Shown here one piece after another: positions 36,858 through 45,347 of a stretch of 64,000 nucleotides of DNA. The DNA comes from DATLLN01 sp963720885 (GTDB lineage: Bacteria; Actinomycetota; Thermoleophilia; Gaiellales; JAICJC01): contig CAVRGW010000005.1 of NCBI GenBank assembly GCA_963720885.1, forward strand, positions 1,178,001 through 1,242,000. Direction: 5' to 3'. The notes beneath the pieces are model-generated. The model did no database searches. It was given only the letters and a program-made list of their open reading frames with translations, and was not told the DNA's origin. The translations under genes were made by a program, and so were the position numbers. The stretch's first letter is position 1. Every line of letters starts with the position of its first letter.

Positions 36858-38258
36858 CGCCTCCCCCACCTCGCGCGCGACCGACACCAGCGCGCGGACG
36901 TCGTCGTCCGTGGTGCGGTAGTTGACGAAGCACGGGCGCAGATAGACGCGGCCGTCCACCTCCGCCGGCGCGACGTACACGCGTCCGTCGACCTGCAGCT
37001 CCCGGGCCAGCGCGGCATTGTGCGCGTTCAGGTCGGCGCCGGCCGACGGGACGTGGCGGAAGGGTACGATCGAGAGCTGCGGCTGGTCCGTCAGCAGCTC
37101 CAGGTCGTCGTGCCGCCCGATCTCCGTAACCAGCAGCCGCGCCTGGCCGAGGTTGCGCTCGATCGCCGCGCGGAACGCCGCAGCGCCGTGCGCCCGGAAC
37201 GCCAGCCACAGCTTGAGCGCGCGGAACGGCCGGGAGTACTCGAGCGTCACGTCCGCGGCGTGATCCTCGGTGTGCTCGTGCGGCAGGTAGCCCTCGTTGT
37301 GGGAGAACGCCGCCAGCAGATGGTTGCGGTCGCGGACGAGCACGACGCCACAGGCCTTCGGCAGGTACAGCCACTTGTGCGCGTCGAGCGACACGGAGTC
37401 CGCCCGGTCGAGCCCGTGGAAGCTGTCGCGGGTCGAGGATGCGGCCGCGGCGGGCAGCCCGTACGCGCCGTCGACGTGCAGCCACACGCCGCGCTCGGCG
37501 CAGACGTCGGCCAGCTCGTCGATCGGGTCGATCGCCCCGGTCAGCGTGGTGCCCGCGGTCGCGATCACGGCGACCGGCTCGATCCCCGCCGCCCGGTCGC
37601 GGTCGATGGCCTCGGCCGTCTCGGCGGCGCGCATCCGCCGGTGCTCGTCCACGGGCAGCGAGCGGACGCCGGCCGCGCCGAGGCCCAACACCTCCGCCGC
37701 CCGGTCGACCGAGTAGTGCGCCTCGTCCGAGCAGTACACGGCGCCCCGCCTGCCGACCAGGCCGTCGCGGCGCACGCCGGGCATGGCACGCTCGCGCGCC
37801 GCCGCCAGCGCGGTCAGGTTCGAGATCGTGCCCCCGCTGGTGAACGCCCCGCCGCCGGCCGGGTAGTCGATCAGCTCACCCACCCAGCGCACCGCCTGAT
37901 CCTCGATCTCGGTGGCCGCCCCGGCCCACACGGCCAGGTTGGCGTCGAAGCACGACGCCAGCGCATCTCCGAGGACGCCGATCTCGAGGCCGGACGAGCC
38001 GACGAATGCGAAGTAGCGCGGCCGCGGCTGCGCGATCGTCTCGTCCAGGATCCGCGCCGCGTCGGCCATCACCTCCTCGGCCGGCGTCGGCCCCTCGGGC
38101 AGCGGTGAGCGCAGCAGCTGCTCGACCTGCGCGTCGACCGGCGGCTGGCCCGGCCGGGCGTGGTCGAAGCCGCGCCACGCCTCGGCGATCAACTCGGCGG
38201 TGCGGGCAAGCACCGCCTCGCGCGGCGCGTCAAGTCGCAGAGCGGGACTCGTCTCCAT
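36825..38258 (-). CDS. Group II PLP-dependent amino acid decarboxylase
   Basis: A 477-residue intact decarboxylase. SGGTISNLTALAAARE (PLP phosphate contact), ATAGTTLTGAIDPIDELADVC, HVDGAYGLPAAA (Asp for PLP nitrogen) and SVSLDAHKWLYLPKACG (Schiff-base lysine) are in place. It differs from the 28.3-kb enzyme in lacking any C-terminal domain, and the two share only family-level similarity. The acid substrate is unknown; aromatic amino acids are the usual choice. ATG 38258 is the start; the upstream unknown gene ends 15 bases before, so they are probably cotranscribed. Confidence 0.88.
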   Translation of the reverse strand: METSPALRLDAPREAVLARTAELIAEAWRGFDHARPGQPPVDAQVEQLLRSPLPEGPTPAEEVMADAARILDETIAQPRPRYFAFVGSSGLEIGVLGDALASCFDANLAVWAGAATEIEDQAVRWVGELIDYPAGGGAFTSGGTISNLTALAAARERAMPGVRRDGLVGRRGAVYCSDEAHYSVDRAAEVLGLGAAGVRSLPVDEHRRMRAAETAEAIDRDRAAGIEPVAVIATAGTTLTGAIDPIDELADVCAERGVWLHVDGAYGLPAAAASSTRDSFHGLDRADSVSLDAHKWLYLPKACGVVLVRDRNHLLAAFSHNEGYLPHEHTEDHAADVTLEYSRPFRALKLWLAFRAHGAAAFRAAIERNLGQARLLVTEIGRHDDLELLTDQPQLSIVPFRHVPSAGADLNAHNAALARELQVDGRVYVAPAEVDGRVYLRPCFVNYRTTDDDVRALVSVAREVGEALYREAAGRSA

Positions 38259-38272
38259 CCCGTTCGGAGATG

Positions 38273-38902
38273 CTACTCGACCGGACGGAAGACCCGGGCC
38301 CCGACGATGGCCAGGACGCCGTCGTGGTCGCGCCACAGGTACTCGATGGTCTGCTCGCCGCCCTCCAGCTCGACGCGGATGAGCGTCCGCGGGCCGACGC
38401 TGCCGATCAGCTCAGCGACCGTCAGGAAGGGCAGCCGCTCGAGCAGGTCGATGTCGCCCGCGCGCGCGAACGCGGGCTCGAAGAACGCGCCGGCCGCGAC
38501 CTCGTCGCGCTCCTGGAGCGCCGACACATAGCGCGTCGCGGCGTCCTCCGACCGGCGCTTCGTCCGCATGCGCTTCAGCCGCTCGGGGTCGCCATCGAGG
38601 CCGACCCGGTCGAGCAGCGTGAACTCTCGCTGGTCCTCCAGCAGCAGCTCCCCGCCGCGGTCGATCCACTGGCTCTCGACCACCGAGGTGGGCAGCAGCC
38701 GGATCAGGCTGCGCCGGCCGAGCACGCCGAGCACCCGCGCCGTCGCCACGTCGGCGAGCAGCTCGGGGAGCTCCTCCCGCCCCGCCCGCTCCCAGAAGGC
38801 CGGGTCGCACAGCGGCTCCGCGGCCGCGGCGTCGCCCGTCTCGTAGATCCCCGCCAGCTGTGCGGCGCGCTGGGCGATCCGGCGCTCGAGCTCGGGGTCC
38901 AT
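38273..38902 (-). CDS. Unknown soluble protein, two-repeat alpha/beta architecture
   Basis: A 209-residue protein I do not recognise. It has no signal peptide or membrane segment, is acidic, and shows weak internal similarity between residues of about 15-80 (GDAAAAEPLCDPAFWERAG, ATARVLGVLGRRSLIRLL) and about 125-190 (RDEVAAGAFFEPAFARAGD, LIGSVGPRTLIRVEL), as if duplicated. The position 15 bases upstream of the decarboxylase suggests a common operon. It might be NTF2-like; this is a guess. Confidence 0.65.
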   Translation of the reverse strand: MDPELERRIAQRAAQLAGIYETGDAAAAEPLCDPAFWERAGREELPELLADVATARVLGVLGRRSLIRLLPTSVVESQWIDRGGELLLEDQREFTLLDRVGLDGDPERLKRMRTKRRSEDAATRYVSALQERDEVAAGAFFEPAFARAGDIDLLERLPFLTVAELIGSVGPRTLIRVELEGGEQTIEYLWRDHDGVLAIVGARVFRPVE

Positions 38903-39000
38903 GCCCGGAGGATGGCACAGAGTGTCGATTCGCCGCCGCGCCGTTCGTCATAGGATCGACCAGGCGATCGCACATCGGTCGCCGCGACGAAGGGAGCAGG

Positions 39001-39363
39001 ATGATGCGGTACATGCTGATGATCTACACCGCTCCGGGCACCTGGGAGGGCATGTCGGAGGAGGAACGGAACTCGACGATGAGCGAGTACTACGACTACA
39101 CCGACTCGCTCGAGAACGCCGGCATCCTGCGGGCGGGCGCACCGCTGGAGAGCGTCGACACCGCGACCACCGTCCGCGTCCGCGACGGCGAGCGGCTGAC
39201 CACGGACGGCCCGTTCGCGGAGACCCGGGAGGTGCTCGGCGGGTACTACGTGATCGAGGTCGACACGCTCGACGAGGCGCTCGACCACGCGGCGCGGATC
39301 CCCGGCGCGCGCCACGGGTCGGTCGAGGTGCGCCCGGTCGTGCAGGTGCCCGCCCGGCAGTGA
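39001..39363 (+). CDS. YCII/DGPF-domain protein
   Basis: A 120-residue YCII-related (PF03795) protein with the family pattern MRYMLMIYT, ETREVLGGYYVIEVDTLDEAL and the DGPF box (TTDGPFAETRE). Function of the family is not settled; small DGPF proteins are a constant neighbour of ECF42 sigma factors. The stop overlaps the sigma-factor start (GTGA), so the pair is coupled. A purine-rich site (GAAGGGAGCAGG) precedes the double ATG at 39001. Confidence 0.88.
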   Translation: MMRYMLMIYTAPGTWEGMSEEERNSTMSEYYDYTDSLENAGILRAGAPLESVDTATTVRVRDGERLTTDGPFAETREVLGGYYVIEVDTLDEALDHAARIPGARHGSVEVRPVVQVPARQ

Positions 39364-40613
39364 CCGGCGGGCCGGCCGCCGACGCGATCGCGGTCGTCTT
39401 CCGGTCGGAGTTCGGCCGCGCGGTGGCGATCCTCGCCCGCGTCCTCGGCGACGTCTCGGACGCCGAGGACGCGGTGCAGGACGCTTACGCCCAGGCCCTG
39501 CGCAGGTGGCCGGAGACCGGCGTCCCCGACAACCCGGCAGGCTGGATCGTCACGGTCGCCCGCAACCGGGCGATCGACCGCCTGCGCCGCGAGCGGGCGC
39601 TCGACGAGCGCCGCGCCGAGCTGACACGACGCGCAACCGAGCGGCTGATGACAGACCCCGTGTTCGACAGTACCGACGAGATCCCCGACGAGCGGCTGCG
39701 GCTGATCTTCACCTGCTGCCATCCGGCGCTCAACCGCGAGGCCCAGGTCGCGCTGACGCTGCGCCTGGTCGGCGGCCTGGAGGTGCGCGAGATCGCCCGG
39801 GCGCTGCTCTCCAGCGAGGACGCCGTCGCCCAGCGGCTCGTCCGCGCCAAGCGCAAGCTGCGCGTGGCCGCCGTCCCGCTGCGCGTGCCGGCCGGCGACG
39901 AGCTGCCGGCGCGGCTGGCCGCCGTGCTGGCCGTGGTCTACCTGGTGTTCAACGAGGGCTACGCGGCGACCTCCGGGCCCGACCTGCTGCGCGACGACGT
40001 CGCCGGCGAGGCCGTGCGCCTGGGCAAGGTGCTGGTCGAGCTGATGCCGGACGAGAGCGAGGCCGCCGGGCTGCTCGGGCTGATGCTGATGCAGCACGCC
40101 CGGCGGCGCGCCCGGACGGCCGCCGACGGCAGCCTGGTGCTGCTCGAGCAGCAGGACCGGGGGCTGTGGGACGCCGCCGCCATCGCCGAGGGCATCGCGC
40201 TGACCGAGCGGGCGCTGCGCCTGCGCCGGCCGCCCGGGCCGTACGCGATCGAGGCGGCGATCGCCGCCGTGCACGCCGAGGCACCAGCCTGGGACGACAC
40301 CGACTGGCGCCAGCTGGCTGCGCTCTACCGCGAGCTGCACGCCGTCTCGCCCTCGCCCGTGGTCGAGCTGAACCGCGCGGTCGCCGTGGCCATGGCCGAC
40401 GGGCCGGCGGCGGGCCTGGCGATGCTCGACCGGCTCGAGGACAGCCCCGAGCTGGCGTCGAGCCACCTGCTGCACGCGGCCCGCGCCGACCTGCTTCGCC
40501 GCAGCGGCCGTGCCGACGAGGCGGCGGATGCCTACCGGGTCGCCGTCGGGCTGGCCACGAACGACGCCGAGCGCGCGTTCCTCAGCGGGCGGCTCGCAGA
40601 GACCACTCGCTGA
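39360..40613 (+). CDS. ECF42-type sigma factor with C-terminal TPR-like extension
   Basis: A 417-residue extracytoplasmic-function sigma factor. Sigma-2 region: DAEDAVQDAYAQALRRWPE and WIVTVARNRAIDRLRRERAL; sigma-4 region: LRLVGGLEVREIARALLSSEDAVAQRLVRAKRKLR. The long C-terminal part (about 190-417) with NEGYAATSGPDLLRDDVAGEA and helical repeats is the DUF6596/TPR-like extension of ECF42 members. The DGPF neighbour confirms the group. GTG 39360 overlaps the upstream stop (GTGA). No anti-sigma gene is present, which is normal for ECF42. Confidence 0.9.
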   Translation: MTGGPAADAIAVVFRSEFGRAVAILARVLGDVSDAEDAVQDAYAQALRRWPETGVPDNPAGWIVTVARNRAIDRLRRERALDERRAELTRRATERLMTDPVFDSTDEIPDERLRLIFTCCHPALNREAQVALTLRLVGGLEVREIARALLSSEDAVAQRLVRAKRKLRVAAVPLRVPAGDELPARLAAVLAVVYLVFNEGYAATSGPDLLRDDVAGEAVRLGKVLVELMPDESEAAGLLGLMLMQHARRRARTAADGSLVLLEQQDRGLWDAAAIAEGIALTERALRLRRPPGPYAIEAAIAAVHAEAPAWDDTDWRQLAALYRELHAVSPSPVVELNRAVAVAMADGPAAGLAMLDRLEDSPELASSHLLHAARADLLRRSGRADEAADAYRVAVGLATNDAERAFLSGRLAETTR

Positions 40614-41484
40614 GCAGCCCCTCCGCGCAGGCGACGGTCATCGCAGCCTGTGTCTGCACCGTGCCGTCGGCGACGTGCGGCGAGAGTACGACGCGCGGAT
40701 GGTCGATCAGCCCCTGCGGCACATGCGGCTCGTCCGCCAGCACGTCCAGTCCCGCTCCCAGGATGGTGCCGTCCGCCAGCGCCTCGACCAGCGCGTCCTC
40801 GTCGCAGATCGCCCCGCGGGCGGTATTGATCAGCACCGCGGTGGGCCGCATCAGCGCCAGCTCGCGGCGGCCGATCATGCCGCGCGTCGCGTCCGTCAGC
40901 GGGCAGTGCAGCGACACCGCGTCGCTCTGGCGGAGCAGGTCGTCCAGCCCGATCCCCTCGCGGCGAGAGTGGACGAGCACCCGCATGCCGAAGCCCTCGG
41001 CGCGGCGGGCGATCGCTCTGCCGATCGCGCCCATGCCGACGATGCCGAGCGTGGTGCCCTCCAGATCCTCGCCCAGCGGCAGCTCCCAGTGGTACTCGGC
41101 GTAGCGGCCGTCGCGGGCGGCCCGGTCGGCCTCGACCAGCCGGTGGCGGACGGCCAGCAGCAGCGCGAATGCGTGGTCGGCGACGCTCCCGGCGTTCGCG
41201 CCCAGCGGGCGCACCAGCGCGATGTCGCGGCGCTCCAGCTCCTCCGCGTCGATCGTGTCGTAGCCGACGCCGTGGTTGACGACCACCCGCAGCCGCGGGG
41301 CGGCGTCCAGCAGCTCCCGGTCGATCACCTCGCCCACCGACCAGATCGCGTCCGGGTCGCCGCCGTTCAGCACCCACGGCCGAACGTTGCCGTCGACGAC
41401 GTGCACGCGAAAGGATTCCGCGACAGGGCGGAAGGCCTCCTCCGGCTGCGGCCGGAACTTGCAGACGACCAGCGGCTGCGTCAC
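40582..41484 (-). CDS. D-isomer-specific 2-hydroxyacid dehydrogenase
   Basis: A 300-residue NAD-dependent dehydrogenase of the SerA/GyaR family. Motifs: VVVNHGVGYDTIDAEEL, the dinucleotide-binding LGIVGMGAIGRAIARR (about 150-165), TAVLINTARGAICDEDALVEAL with the substrate Arg, LDVLADEPHV (Glu) and VLSPHVADGT (His). All catalytic residues (Arg, Glu, His) are seen. GTG 41484 is the start and overlaps the flavin reductase stop (TAGTG). Its 3' end overlaps the sigma-factor gene by 32 bases in convergent orientation. Confidence 0.87.
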   Translation of the reverse strand: MTQPLVVCKFRPQPEEAFRPVAESFRVHVVDGNVRPWVLNGGDPDAIWSVGEVIDRELLDAAPRLRVVVNHGVGYDTIDAEELERRDIALVRPLGANAGSVADHAFALLLAVRHRLVEADRAARDGRYAEYHWELPLGEDLEGTTLGIVGMGAIGRAIARRAEGFGMRVLVHSRREGIGLDDLLRQSDAVSLHCPLTDATRGMIGRRELALMRPTAVLINTARGAICDEDALVEALADGTILGAGLDVLADEPHVPQGLIDHPRVVLSPHVADGTVQTQAAMTVACAEGLLSEWSLRAAR

Positions 41485-42017
41485 TACCAGCCGGACGCGG
41501 TGTGGATGCCGATCACGCGGCCGCGAGGCACCAGGGCGTCCTCGTCGAGCCCGCCGAAGGCGCCGCGGTGGAAGATCAGCGGCTCGCCGCCCGATCCCTC
41601 GAAGTCGACGACCTCGCCGACCACCAGCTCGTGGTCGCCCTGGGTGACGATGTCGTGCACCTCGCAGCGGAGGATGGCCAGCGAGTGGACGACCACCACG
41701 TAGCCGTGGGGGTCGATCACCGTGTGGCCCTCGGGAAACTCCGATCCGGGCTTCGCGAACGCCAGCGCCACATCGCGCTGGCGGCGGTGCAGGACGTTGA
41801 CCGCGTAGCGGCGGCTGATCCGGATCGCGTCCAGCGTCCGGGTGTTGTGCGCGAGCGAGACGAGCACCAGCAGCGGATCGAGCGAGACCGACGTGAACGA
41901 GTTGAGCGTCATGCCCTGCGGCCGGCCGTGAGCCTGCGTGGTGACGACGGTCACGCCGGTCGCGAACGAGCCGACGACGTCCCGGAAATCGAGCCGCCAT
42001 TCACTTGGAACGCTCAT
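41484..42017 (-). CDS. Flavin reductase-like domain protein
   Basis: A 177-residue split-barrel FMN protein (Flavin_Reduct family) with FATGVTVVTTQAHGRPQGMTLNSFTSVSLDPLLVLVSL, the pattern of two-component monooxygenase reductases, and the histidine in DHELVVGEVVDF. It supplies reduced flavin to an oxygenase, or acts alone; no partner oxygenase is nearby. AAGGA precedes ATG 42017. It is coupled to the hydroxyacid dehydrogenase and divergent from the ABC-F gene. Confidence 0.87.
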   Translation of the reverse strand: MSVPSEWRLDFRDVVGSFATGVTVVTTQAHGRPQGMTLNSFTSVSLDPLLVLVSLAHNTRTLDAIRISRRYAVNVLHRRQRDVALAFAKPGSEFPEGHTVIDPHGYVVVVHSLAILRCEVHDIVTQGDHELVVGEVVDFEGSGGEPLIFHRGAFGGLDEDALVPRGRVIGIHTASGW

Positions 42018-42108
42018 CTTCCTTACAGTATGTCCCACACGGACGGCGTTCGGCCGTCCCGAGGAGAATCTCGGAGGGGTTGTCATCCACCTGCTGGGTC
42101 TGTCAGGC

Positions 42109-43728
42109 GTGTCCAAAACCTTCGGCGCCCGCACGGTCCTGGACGGCCTCGACCTCGAGGTCTCGGAGGACGCCCGGATCGGCGTGATCGGCGCGAACGG
42201 CAGCGGCAAGTCGACCCTGCTGCGCCTGCTGCACGGCGACGACCAGCCGGACGGCGGCACGATCGCGCGCCGCCGGGGCATGGTCACGGCGGTGCTGCCG
42301 CAGCAGGTCGCGCCTGACGAGCGCACGCCGCACCAGATCGTGCTCGCGGCGCGTCCCGACCTGGAGCGGATCGAGCAGGAGCTGGACGAGGTCGGGCGGC
42401 GCCTGGCGGATCCGGCCCTGGCCGGCGACCTCGACCGGATGGACCGGGTGCTGCGGCGCCAGGCGGTGCTGCTGGAAGAGTTCGAGCAGGCGGGCGGCCA
42501 CGCGTTCGAGGGCAGCGGGCGGTCGCTGCTGCTGCAGCTGGGCCTGGACGAGGGGGCGATCGACCGGCCATCCGACGTGCGCAGCGGCGGCCAGCGCAAG
42601 CTGATCGCGCTCGCGGCATGCCTGGCCGCGGAGCCCGACCTGCTGCTGCTCGACGAGCCGGAGACGCACCTGGACGCCGAGGCGCGCAGCCGGCTGGAGG
42701 GTCTGATCCGCGGATTCGACGGCGCGGTCGTCATGGTCTCGCACGATCGCTATCTGCTCGACGAGACGGTGACCGAGATCGCCGAGCTGGAGGGCGGACG
42801 GATCCGGACCTGGCCGGGCAACTACTCCACGTACGCCGCGGAGCGGGAGCTCGAGCTGGAGCGCCAGCAGCAGCAGTACGTGACGCAGCAGAAGGAGATC
42901 GCCCGGCTCGAGGAGGCGATCCGCCGGTTCAAGCTGTGGGCCAGCTGGGTCCCCGACGAGCGCAACATTCGCCAGGCGCGCAACAAGCAGCGCCAGATCG
43001 ACCGGATGGAGAAGGTCGAGCGGCCGGTGCTGGAGCGACGCAAGATGGCCCTCCGGCTGCGCAGTGCGCAGCGCGGCGGCCAGCGCGTGGTCGAGCTGCA
43101 CGGCGTCGACACCGACCTCGGCGGGCGGCGGATCCTGACCGGCGTCGACCTGACCGTGATGCGCGGCGAGCGGATCGGTGTGATCGGCGGCAACGGCGAG
43201 GGTAAGAGCGTTCTCGTGAAGCTGCTGACGGGCGAGCTCGAGCCCACCTCGGGCACGCGATGGATCGGCCCGTCAATCGAGATGGGACTGCTGGCACAGG
43301 ATCACGACACGCTGCCGTCGAGCACGACCGCGCTGGAAGCGGTACGCCGGGTGAGCCCCTGCACGGAGGGCGAGGCGGTGCAGCTGCTGACCCGCTTCCT
43401 GTTCTCCTACGAGCAGGTTCGCCAGCCGATCGGGCGGATGTCGGGCGGCGAGCGGACGCGCTTGCAGCTCCTGCTGCTGATGCGGGCCGGCGCCAACTGC
43501 CTGGTGCTGGACGAGCCGACCAATCACCTGGACATCGACTCGGTCGAAGTGCTGGAGGGCGCGATCGAGCGCTTCGACGGCACCGTCATTGCCGTCTCCC
43601 ACGACCGCTACTTCCTCGACCGCACCTGCGACCGAGTGGTCGAGGTGGCGCGCGGCCGGGCGATCGCGTACGAGGGCGGCTACAGCACCTGGTATGAGCG
43701 GCACCGGGCGGAACGGGCGGTGGCATGA
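42109..43728 (+). CDS. ABC-F family ATPase, start uncertain
   Basis: A soluble protein with two ABC cassettes and no membrane part. First: GANGSGKSTLL, SGGQRKLIALA and LLLLDEPETHLD; second: GGNGEGKSVLV, MSGGERTRLQL and LVLDEPTNHLD; the linker ELELERQQQQYVTQQKEIARLEEAI is typical of the ABC-F group, which act on the ribosome (antibiotic protection or translation factors). Homology begins before the first canonical start: VIHLLGLSGVSKTF at 42082 has GGAGGG six bases before an ATC. GTG 42109 is the first normal start but would cut a beta-strand; GTG 41938 would overlap the divergent gene. Confidence 0.87.
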   Translation: MSKTFGARTVLDGLDLEVSEDARIGVIGANGSGKSTLLRLLHGDDQPDGGTIARRRGMVTAVLPQQVAPDERTPHQIVLAARPDLERIEQELDEVGRRLADPALAGDLDRMDRVLRRQAVLLEEFEQAGGHAFEGSGRSLLLQLGLDEGAIDRPSDVRSGGQRKLIALAACLAAEPDLLLLDEPETHLDAEARSRLEGLIRGFDGAVVMVSHDRYLLDETVTEIAELEGGRIRTWPGNYSTYAAERELELERQQQQYVTQQKEIARLEEAIRRFKLWASWVPDERNIRQARNKQRQIDRMEKVERPVLERRKMALRLRSAQRGGQRVVELHGVDTDLGGRRILTGVDLTVMRGERIGVIGGNGEGKSVLVKLLTGELEPTSGTRWIGPSIEMGLLAQDHDTLPSSTTALEAVRRVSPCTEGEAVQLLTRFLFSYEQVRQPIGRMSGGERTRLQLLLLMRAGANCLVLDEPTNHLDIDSVEVLEGAIERFDGTVIAVSHDRYFLDRTCDRVVEVARGRAIAYEGGYSTWYERHRAERAVA

Positions 43729-44738
43729 ACGAGCTCGAACGCCGGCCGCCGCGATCGGCCGAGGAGCGGCGCCTGGTCGCCCGCGAGCGGGCCCGCGAGC
43801 GCACCCGGCGCCAGCGCCGGCTGGGCGTGCTGGTGGTCGGCGGCATCGTGGTGCTGGTGGGCGCCGGGTGGCTCACGCTGGGCCACGGCGGCGGCAGCCC
43901 GAAGGCCGCCGACGCCGGCGAGCAGCTCTCGTCGACCACGCAGAAGCCGCAGGCGGAGCTGCCCCGCGGCGGCAGGCAGGTGCTGCCCCACTACCGCGTC
44001 GTGGCGCTGTACGGCGCGCCGCAGGATCCCGGGCTGGGCGAGCTGGGCATCGGCACGCCGGACAGAGCTGCGCAAAAGCTGCTCGTCCAGTCTCGGCCCT
44101 ACGCCGAGCCGGGACGTCCGGTGATGCCGGCGATGGAGCTGATCGCGACGCTGGTGACGGCGGCGCCGGGCGACGACGGCAAGTACCGGATGCGCCAGAC
44201 CTCGTCGACGATCGACCGGTACCTGACCGCCGCCCGCAAGGCCAAGGCCCTGTTGATCCTGGACATCCAGCCCGGCCGGGCGTCGTTCATGTCCGAGGTC
44301 AAGGCGTACCGGCACTGGCTGGAGCAGCCGGACGTCGGCCTCGCCATCGACCCCGAGTGGAGCATGGGGCCCGGTGAGGTGCCCGGCCAGGTGATCGGGC
44401 ACACCACCTCGACCATCGTGAACAAGGTGTCGGCGTACGTCTCCAAGATCGTGGAGGACGGCAACCTCCCGCAGAAGGTGCTGATCATCCATCAGTTCAC
44501 GCCGGGGATGATCGAGCACAAGCGGTGGCTGAAGAAGCCGCCCGGCGTCGCCCTCACAGTCAACGTTGACGGCTTTGGCACCAGGGACAACAAGGTCTCG
44601 AAGTACGACCTGTTCGCCACCAACGGCGCGCACTGGTTCAACGGCTTCAAGCTGTTCTACCACGAGGACGTCGGCCTGATGCGGCCGCACTCGGTGCTCA
44701 ATCTGCTGCCGCCGCCCGACGTCGTCGTCTACGAGTAG
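43725..44738 (+). CDS. Membrane-anchored extracytoplasmic protein of unknown function
   Basis: A 337-residue protein with a basic N-terminus, one TM helix (about 34-55, LGVLVVGGIVVLVGAGWLTL), and a 280-residue extracellular domain. Its alternating strands (ALLILDIQPGRASFMSEV, VGLAIDPEWSM, VLIIHQFTPGMI, VALTVNVDGFG) suggest a TIM-barrel-like fold similar to uncharacterised actinobacterial surface proteins. No catalytic motif is certain. The ATG overlaps the ABC-F stop (ATGA). Confidence 0.75.
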   Translation: MNELERRPPRSAEERRLVARERARERTRRQRRLGVLVVGGIVVLVGAGWLTLGHGGGSPKAADAGEQLSSTTQKPQAELPRGGRQVLPHYRVVALYGAPQDPGLGELGIGTPDRAAQKLLVQSRPYAEPGRPVMPAMELIATLVTAAPGDDGKYRMRQTSSTIDRYLTAARKAKALLILDIQPGRASFMSEVKAYRHWLEQPDVGLAIDPEWSMGPGEVPGQVIGHTTSTIVNKVSAYVSKIVEDGNLPQKVLIIHQFTPGMIEHKRWLKKPPGVALTVNVDGFGTRDNKVSKYDLFATNGAHWFNGFKLFYHEDVGLMRPHSVLNLLPPPDVVVYE

Positions 44739-44819
44739 CGGCCGAATCCCGCGATCGGGGGAGCGGCCGGGAGCCGCGAACGCCGATGTCTGCTGTCCGC
44801 GCATCCCCCTCCTCTGCGC

Positions 44820-45347
44820 ATGATCTCTCGTCTGACCACACCCCTGCGCGCCGCCTGCGCGCTGACCGTTGCCTTGCTGGCATTCGCCGCGCTCGCCGGT
44901 TCTGCCGGCGCCGCGACGTCCAGCTCAGCGAGCCAGATCGTCCGGTTTGCCAACCGGACGACGGTGCGCATGCAGCTGGCGACGACCGCGCCGTACGACT
45001 TCGGCCCCGTGGATCCGCTCTCGGCGCGCGATCCAGCGGGCAACGAGAACACCGCAACCGTCTGGTCGAACGCAAACTGGCGGCTGTTCGTCCGCGCCGC
45101 CGGCCCAGCGTTCACGGAGTCCCCGACCGGCGCGAACACGATCCCGCTGAACCGCCTGCGTGTGACCGGCACGCGCGGCGTGAACCTGGGTGTGAACGAC
45201 AAGCGGATCGCCAACGGCGCCCCGACCGGCACCGCGGGGGTGGCGGTGCCGATCAACTATGCCCTCACCCTGCGGTTCGCCGACAAGGCCAACACCCCCG
45301 GGTCGAGCTACCAGCAGATCCTGATCTACACCGCCGTCACCCCGTGA
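44820..45347 (+). CDS. Secreted protein of unknown function
   Basis: A 175-residue protein with a clear signal peptide (cleavage after AGSAGAA, near residue 32). The mature part is rich in Ala, Thr, Asn and has beta-sheet character (ANRTTVRMQLATTAPYDFG, LGVNDKRIANGAPTGTAGVAV). It resembles small beta-sandwich surface proteins but no family is certain. It converges with the amidase gene, overlapping by 11 bases. Confidence 0.7.
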   Translation: MISRLTTPLRAACALTVALLAFAALAGSAGAATSSSASQIVRFANRTTVRMQLATTAPYDFGPVDPLSARDPAGNENTATVWSNANWRLFVRAAGPAFTESPTGANTIPLNRLRVTGTRGVNLGVNDKRIANGAPTGTAGVAVPINYALTLRFADKANTPGSSYQQILIYTAVTP

